NCBI GenBank assembly: GCA_028023455.1 | Contig: JAQFVV010006295.1 | Span: forward strand, 246,001-310,000 | Length of the DNA stretch: 64,000 nucleotides | Reading direction: 5' to 3' | DNA from: Epiperipatus broadwayi | Lineage: Eukaryota > Onychophora > Udeonychophora > Euonychophora > Peripatidae | Shown: piece by piece, positions 51,201 to 60,200 of the stretch | How the letters are laid out: the number at the start of each line of letters is the position of its first letter | Position numbering within the stretch: the stretch's first letter is position 1 | The notes under the pieces: model-generated | Told to the model about the DNA's origin: nothing | The model's input: the letters and a program-made list of their open reading frames with translations, nothing else | Database searches by the model: none | Program-made: the position numbers and the translations under genes

Positions 51201-54200
51201 ATAATGTCAATAATTTAAATAAATTTATCGAAAAATTAAATAAATTTATAAATAAGAAAAAATATAAATATATATATTTTGTGAAATTAGATATTCAAAA
51301 TATATAGTCATCAGTTGGCACAATTAAAACAGTTATAGAGAAATTTATTGGGGATAAAGGGGAAAAAATATTAAAATAGGATATAGTCATTGTATGAATA
51401 TTATGTGAATGTAAATGTGTGTGTGTATAATTTTACAATAGAATATTCTTTATTTGTTAATGTCAATGGTTAAAAATTTTATATGACATATATACTATGA
51501 ATATATACTATTTATTCCACTCAAGAAATTATTTTCTCTTCATCATAATGTGATTTATTTTATTGGCATGTTATTGATATGTAATTTTTCACTTATGTAT
51601 ATGTTAACAAGGTTGTCGTCGTGATGTAGACGGCTACTTTTGGATTACTGGTAGAATTGATGACATGGTAAATGTTTCTGGTCATCTGATTAGCACTGCA
51701 GAAATTGAATCGGCTCTTATAGAGCACCCTTCTGTCGCAGAATCTGCTGTTGTGTCGCATCCCCATCCTGTCAAAGGAGAGTGCACATATTGCTTTATTA
51801 CATTGAAAGACGTAAGAAATATATCTAAGTCTCACTATATAAATGCTTATTATTATTTTACTTTATTTTTTTTTATTTAGACATTTTATTTATTTACTTT
51901 CATCAAAAATGGAAAGAAATTTAATTCATTATTCTGCCTTTACATATATTTAAATAAATTAAAGGATCTTTATATAACAGCAATAATATATATAATCATA
52001 CACAAAAAAAGCTCTTTTTGGCAAATATTAATTTTTGCCCTTTTCAATGTGCTTCAATTAATTTACAATTACGATCGACATTGCATGTGTAGTGACATCT
52101 ATCTTTTTTATAAAATTAACTACAACCTATTAAAACCATACAATATTTTTAAGCCATTAAAAAAAAAACATGTGTAAATGTATATTAAAACAGGCAAAAA
52201 TCTCCGTACAGTAGTGCCACTCAGTGTTTGTTTTGAGCAAGCATAAGAAATGGTGATCATGTGATATTTAGTGGTTTAATATAAATGTATATTACATAAT
52301 TTTTATTCATTTATCTTTAGCCAATTATTAGTCAAATTAATTGGTTTTATATATGTTCACACAATTATTTTATAATTGGTTTCATATATCTTCTTTCTAT
52401 TAGGTTCTTTAATATAATTTAACGGTCTTATATTTTTGACACAATCTATTTTATGTCTGTATTTTAAATAATGAATATAAAAATATAAGACTTTTAAATT
52501 ATATTAAAGATCTAATAGAAGATATATAAAACCAATTACATTAATTATAACAAAAATAATTGTATGAACATATATAAAACATCAGTTAATTTTGACTAAT
52601 AATTAGATAATGATAAATGAATTGAAGGTTATGTAGTATACATTTATACAAGGGTTTTTTTATACCTTAAAAATATTGTATGGTTTTAATAGGGTATAGT
52701 TAATTTTATAAAAAAGATAGATGATGCTATGTATGCAATATAGATCGTAATTGTAAATTAATTGAAGTACATTAAAAAGGGCAAAAATTAATATTTGCTG
52801 AAAAGAGCTTTTTTGTATATGATTATTATTATATACATTATTGCTGTTATATAAAGTTAAAGATATTTTATATTATATCATTGATTGATTTATTTACTTT
52901 ATAAATATTACTAGAATGTAACCTGCCAAAATGATAGGGGAAAAATAATAGCTAATGATTTGAATAGTTATTTTTATTTAAACTATTCCTGTAATTTAAA
53001 TATACTTTACTCTGATTAGATTTAAATCTTTGAAGTTGTTAAATTTTGTTGTTAATAGAAAACAGATTGTGAATTTATAATAATGCCAGAAGTCAAATCA
53101 AATAACCACATTTTATTATAATTAATTTAATTGAATGATGCTATTATAGCAAATTCTCAATTCATCGATTAAGCGTATTTCATTTTTCAGTTGTTGTTTT
53201 TTTTTCATAAAAATACATTTTTCTTTTAATTTTTATTTTTATTTTTGCATCTATTATTGTCAAATCGTAGTCTTGTCATAATATTTTATCCATGAATAGT
53301 TGCTGGGTTTTTTTTTTTTAATTTAAATGAATATTTTTATTTTATTAAAAAAAAATAATAGCAATCATATCACAGAAAATTAGAAACAAATCTCTATTTA
53401 AACTTGTAGTAAAATGAGAAAAATTGGAAAAAGGGATAAATCTTTTCTAAAATAAAACAAACACATTGTCACTGAATTAGAAGAATTAACTTTTAAATCT
53501 AGGATCATGCTAGATTCTTGTAGGCACTGAAGTTCTGTATTAAGAGATTTCAATGGTTAAAATTTATTTACATTACTAATATTAAAAGTTTCCAATGAAA
53601 TTATATTCTTTTAATGAATATTATGGTTGAAAGTTATTTAACTGTTAAGATTTTAATTATAATTATTATACTTAAATGTCTGTAACAATTAGCATGCTAA
53701 GGAAGAAGAATTAAGTTTGTTCTTAGGAGAAAATATACTCCCCCCTAGGAAAAAATACGCTTCGATGCTTACGGAACTTTTTCTTTCAATAAAAATAAAT
53801 ACAGTATACTTTCTTTATTTAGTTATAAACTCCTTTTTTTTTTTGTAAAATTATTATTAAATTTTTTATAATAACTATGAGTTATTTACATTTACCTTTT
53901 GTTTGAATTTATTTGAGTTTTAAGTAAAAATTTGTCTGTTTTAAATATACATGCTACCAGACTCAGAAAATAGTTATATATATATATACACACACACGCT
54001 CATTTTTAAATTATTGAGTATAGAATGTTTTTAATTATAACATCTGAATTGTATTTAAAACTAATGATTATGTTGTATTTTAGTGAATGTACATTAAATT
54101 GCTTTTTATTCATAATTTTTACGTATCTATCATTTACTTTCTCAAGTCCCTTCAAAAATGTTATTGGAGTGTTCATTGCATTTTTAAATGAAAATTTGTT

Positions 54201-57200
54201 TATTTTATTTAAATTACTATTTATTTAATAAAATAAAATAATTATTTATGAGTTTTTAAGCAATAAAAACATATGTAGACTCACAATTAATGTATAGTAT
54301 ATTTTTCTGGTTTGTATTCATTATTGTTATCAATTAAATTATTATTTTTATATATTTTTTTTTTTCATGTACTTTATCAGCCTCTTTCTTTTATTTTGAG
54401 ATCTAGTCATATTGCTTAATTTAAAAAGACAGTATGTTTATTTATTTTTTTAGTATTGTTATTATTACGCATATTATTTATTTCTATGACTATTGCAACA
54501 TATTATTTTATGATTCTGTCCTTAGAAATATTTATGCTTAATCTATATTTGGTAACAATAATCATAGCACTTTTTTTTCAAAGCCATGAGATAGTTTATG
54601 GACACAGATAGTTGTTGGCTGTTGACTTTCATCAACATGATATACCCATTGTTCTTGGAAAGACTCTGCAGACACATCATTGGCTTTATGATATCAGTTG
54701 CCTACTAAAAGATAATTAACACTGAGTGGAGAAATTCTGATTAAAATTTTAAAATTTTACTGTTTTGATGAATACGATGACCAACTTTGTCCTTCCCAAA
54801 TAGATGTTATGTTTGAATTTATCTACTTTAATTGCCATTTTTTCTAATGAAAATACTAATATATTTAAATCAATTTCATATATTATCATATTTGTTCTCT
54901 GGGATAAACCACTCTCTGTTATTATATTTATACTATGCACATGAATCAAAAGATTTTCTTTTTTTTCTCTTGTATGTGAGTTTTGTATTTTTCTCACTAA
55001 AATTAAACTAGTAATCATTATGTTTTTCTACAGAAACTTTGCCTGGATTTTTTTAGATACAGTGAAATCTGATACAGTGAAGATGTGTCAAGTGAAAGAA
55101 TAGTACAACAAATACTTTTTCTTACTAAATTTAGATTTATATTCCAACTACAAATACATTTTTACCATGTAAGATTTAATTATCAATTTTATCTTTTCTC
55201 TTTCTAGCATTCAAAATATTGTATATGTTTTTTTTTAATATTCTCCTATCTGTGTATACTATAATAATTTCAGCAATAAGCCACAAATATTAATATCAAA
55301 ATGAAATTATTTTGAAGTAAAATTTTGGTAAAATGACAGCAATTTAAGTACTCTATATGAAATTAGAAAATCAATGAAAGCCATTGATTGAAGTAGCAAA
55401 TGCTACAAAAGCAATTCTGTATGATATAGCAATCATATGCATAAGACTATTCCACTTTGAATAAAAGGTCCGACATCTTTATCATATTTTGTGAGCTTGT
55501 TTGCATTTAGTTCTGCAAATTGTTCATCTTTACTGCTTTTTTTTTTTGATATCTTTGATATCTTACTAATATTAATTTTAATCATGAGCCAGTAAAATAG
55601 AGGCAAAAAATTAATTACTACAAATGTGATAATAAAAAAAAAAACATTTTCATAACATAAAAATTTAAAATGGTTGGCAATTTAAATTCTGAATACTGAG
55701 CTAAATGGTCAAATTAAAAAATTGTTCAAGCAGCAGAAGGAGATCTCCTAAATGAGCAGTGTATGTTATAATCACAAAACAAATACATATTCTTTTGGTA
55801 ATATGGATTTATCAAAAAACAAACATTAAATGATAAGTTAATGAAATGATCAATTGTGAAAAGGCCATGCAATTCTTTGATGAAATTTTTCTAAGGCTCT
55901 TAGTCCAAGTGTTATTGCTGCATAGGGTTTATTGCCATCAAAATATGCTTCACCAAATTCAGGAAAAGAACTGGATTGCAGTATTATAAGATGTAGTGAA
56001 GTTGCTAATACAGTTAGAATTACTGCTGGTCATTATCCCCCATGAACATGAAACTTCTGAAAATCAATAATCTGTAAATTTTTATTGATATATGTATATT
56101 TGTTTACATACTTATTTTGTTTTTAAAAAAATAAATTTTAGTTTTTATTAAATTTTATATGAATTTTTGCATTTATATTTTTGATTTTTTCTGCTTAAAT
56201 GTTGTTGTTTTTTTTTTTGTTTTTTTTGCTGGTAACTTTGATCTAGGTAATGAATCGGGAGCATATTATCTTCAAATATATTTTAATGTTAGCTACAATG
56301 AATGGGTGATATTATGAATGATCCGGAATCAATTAGTTGTTGAACCAAATCTCACTGTGGTTACTATTACAATATCTTTTTTGTTAGTGTGCTATGACTT
56401 TCTGGCAATAATGATCATCATACTATTTTAAAGATTACAAAAGATAATAAATATATCAAAAGCAACATCTTTCTAATGCTTTAATTAATACAAATTGATT
56501 TGAAGAATGCTTTCGATTATGTAAATTATAAAATTTGATATTTGTTTAAATATATATTTATCATAAGAAATTGACTGTAGAAACTACTAATTACATGAAA
56601 AGCAGATCTACTACTATTAGAATTTTCTAAAAATTTGCTGCAAGGAAAATTATGCACTGATAATTTTTTTTGTTTGATACTGTTTCTGCTATATATCAGT
56701 GATTTCCTTCATGATCTCCTGAACAGCATCCTATGAATTTTTATTCATAATATGAAAAATGGTGATAAAGGCAATATCTTGTTATAATATTATTTCCTGT
56801 ATTCTATCTATTTTGACACACTTTAAAAACATATCCAAAATTTATATAAATCTTCAGATTCCCAATCTTACTGATCAAATAATTTTTTTTGAAGATAGAT
56901 CAATTTACACTCATGCTTATTTATAATAATAAGAATAATGATCGTTTTAATGAATGCATGTTATACATCTTTCCCGTTTTCAAGTAAAGTTACTAACATG
57001 GTCTATATTTAAGTAAGATCCTAGAATTACAAAATTGTAGTTGTGGAATATGGAGGTGCATCATATGAAGAAAGATTTCTAAAATTGTAGTGTCCTTTGG
57101 ATTTTAATATTGATTTTTTAGTTGACTATTATATAATAGCTGACGAGCATAGTTTTACATTTTCTTAAATAGAGAATATTTATATTATTTTATTTGTATT

Positions 57201-60200
57201 GATTATATTGGTTAAAATTGAAAATAAAACAGAATAATAACAAAAAAAATCAACTCTTATTGGATAACTATGCTACACATCTTAAAGATCGCAGAAAAAA
57301 TAAAGATGTGTAATTGTTGTTTTAATATGAGTTTTTAGCCTTTTGTAATAATAATACAAAGATAAAACTATTTTCTCAGAACTTTCTCATGTTTATTTAA
57401 TCCAATGTAATTAATCTAGGATATCTAGCAGTTTGTTACAGGAATCAAGAACTATTATCTCAATGAGAATAAAGCACACATACCTATAAAATAAATTATA
57501 TCCTTTCATATTGCCTCTTTGAAGTCTTAAAAGAACCAAGGCAGGGAAAATTCCTAATATCTACTCATATATTCTTGTTGTTGCAGTTATTATTACTATA
57601 TGAATAATACAGTGATGCGATGCACTATGGCCTCCTTTTTCGGAGTCATGAATCTCTCGGCCACTATGCCCAGAGAAACCTATAAGTCACTTTACCTTTT
57701 TTTTTCTATTTTCCACCCTAAGTTTTTCCAATATTCTTTATCCTGATCCATCCCATTTCCACAACATAATCTTTGTCAACTCCAGCGCCTTTATATCTAA
57801 ATCCCCCTTATCTTTTCCCAAACCCAGCATAAAAACAAGAATCCACTTTCTGTATAATCATTGTTTATATTTATTCTTCCACAACTTTATTATTTGTATC
57901 CTTTCTGCTTGCAGGCATTTACATTTAATTAACAGATGCCTAATATTTTCTATGCCTTCCTTACATAACTTGAAAACTAAATCACCCACATTTTTCCATT
58001 TATATGTATATTCTCTTGTTGCTCAAGATCCTATTCGAGCCTTAAACAGTAAATTACTTTCCTTGCTATTATGATTTTTTATTAATACATCTATTCTTCT
58101 ATTTCATTCCTTGCTACTATAATGTACAACAATTTTAACACAATCATTCAGCCTTTTGTATAAGTATACTGACATAAATTCTTTATTTAAATCTGCTGCA
58201 TACCATACTACCTTTCTCACCTGTTCTGTTGCTTGCCCTTTACTCATAACCCAAGTAAATACTATTTTAGCTATTCTCTTATTATCTATAAATTGCAATC
58301 TACCAAACATTTTCATTTTGCTTTTTGCATCTCTCATATAAAAACTTGACCATCCCATTTCTCTTTGAATTGCCTCCTTTGCCATCCACACATCTGTATC
58401 TAATCCATGTCTTCCTACTTCTCTTTGTGGTTTTTTAAGTAATCTAACGCCCCTTTATTAATACATAAAACATTGTTACTATATGTTAACCTTGCTATTG
58501 CCATTTCCTTCATACAATTCTAGCTACATCATATTTATTATATGAAAACACTTAATTTCTTTATCAGTCCCTTTCTTTTCTTTGTTTCATTTACCAATTT
58601 TTCTCTCATTCATCTGAGAAAATTCTCTGATTACTTAAGTTGATTCCCAAATAGATATATCTATTCACCACACTTAACTTTATTTCCCTCAATAAAAATT
58701 CATTGTCTTCTTTTTCCCCAGTATTAATCGTCATTTCTTTTGATTTTTCTTCACTAAATTTAATCCCCATCTCTTTACCCATCCTTGCATATGTCTTCAA
58801 CATAACTTCCATATCTTCTCTACTTTCTCTGCATAAGAAGACATCATCTGCAGATAATAAAAGACATGATAATGTATATACTCCTTTGCCATCTATTAAT
58901 GGTATCCCTACCCTTCCTTTCTATTGTTCTCTCCATTTCTCTTAAATACAACAAAAACAAAATAGGTGACATAGGGCATCCTTGCCTTAGTCACACCTCA
59001 TTTTTAACTTTAACTGATTCTATATTTTCTAATTGATATATATAGCAATTATTTTCATCCACTGAAGCTCCATCCATTCCTAAATTTGCTAAACTCATCC
59101 ATAATCTATTTCTATTTACTCTATTTCATATGCCTTCTCTATATAAAAACCATATATAACTTCCAAGGCTTCTCACTGATGAAAGCTACAAGGTAGAAAA
59201 TAGCCAGGGATGTTGGATGAATAAACACTAAATAGGGATTTTTTGCATAAATCTTCCATCATCTATTGATTGCTAAGGCTTAAACAGGGTAACACTGCTG
59301 TATGGAGAGTTTTCTACTGTTTTAACAGCTTAGGTAAGCATAGGTAATGGTGATCATGTGATGTTTTAGTGGTTCTATGTGAATAATCATATAGTAAACA
59401 AATATAGATGGACTGCTCACTAACATGAATCTGTCATCATGGTGAATTTATTGACTTTTTATCTCTCAGTTTAAGGTCAAAATACATGACTGTCTTTCTT
59501 CTCAGTTGCCTTGCCTGATAGTTCTTAATTGAAATATTAGTTGAGTATTTTTGAAACAAGAACAATATGTATGTGAATAATCTTTCTAAAAATATTCACA
59601 ATTATAACAAGCAAAACAAAATTATAGCCATTATTCCCAGGAGGCTGTAAAGTCACCGGCCAATGCAACAGTCAGCAGCTGAAAGTGGAGAGTGCTAAGA
59701 ATCTCCTGATTGTGAACTTTAGCTGTCATTAAGATGATTTTTATTTAGATATTACAACTGTAGATCACTTTCAAAGGAAGATTTTACAAATTGAAAGAAC
59801 TTTCTAATATTAAATGTGACATTAATGGACTTTGTGAAGTTAGAAGAAAAGGTGAACAGACAATTAGCTTAAAAAGTTCTTTACTACAAAGTCACAACAT
59901 TGAAAGCACAAGTGGAATGAGATTCATTATAAATAAAAAATAAATGAACAGCATTTTGGAGATTAATAATATATCAAACAGTAGCAAGGTTAGTTATTCA
60001 AGTTAATGGAAAATACTAAATGCTGGCAATTTAGGATTGTGCCCAATCAAATTATCCTTGTAATGAAGGATTTTTATATAGATATACAAAATAAAGTTGT
60101 CATCAGAGACTTTAATACTAAAATTGGTAAATGATTGCAAGATGAAAGTGTTGTAGGTTTAAATTTAGTTATGATGATAAAAATGAGAGATTTCATACAT

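Noticed and set aside
51593-51835. Minus-strand 80-codon frame over the 51.6-51.8 kb exon
   Set aside because: It is the antisense of a well-supported ACSS exon.
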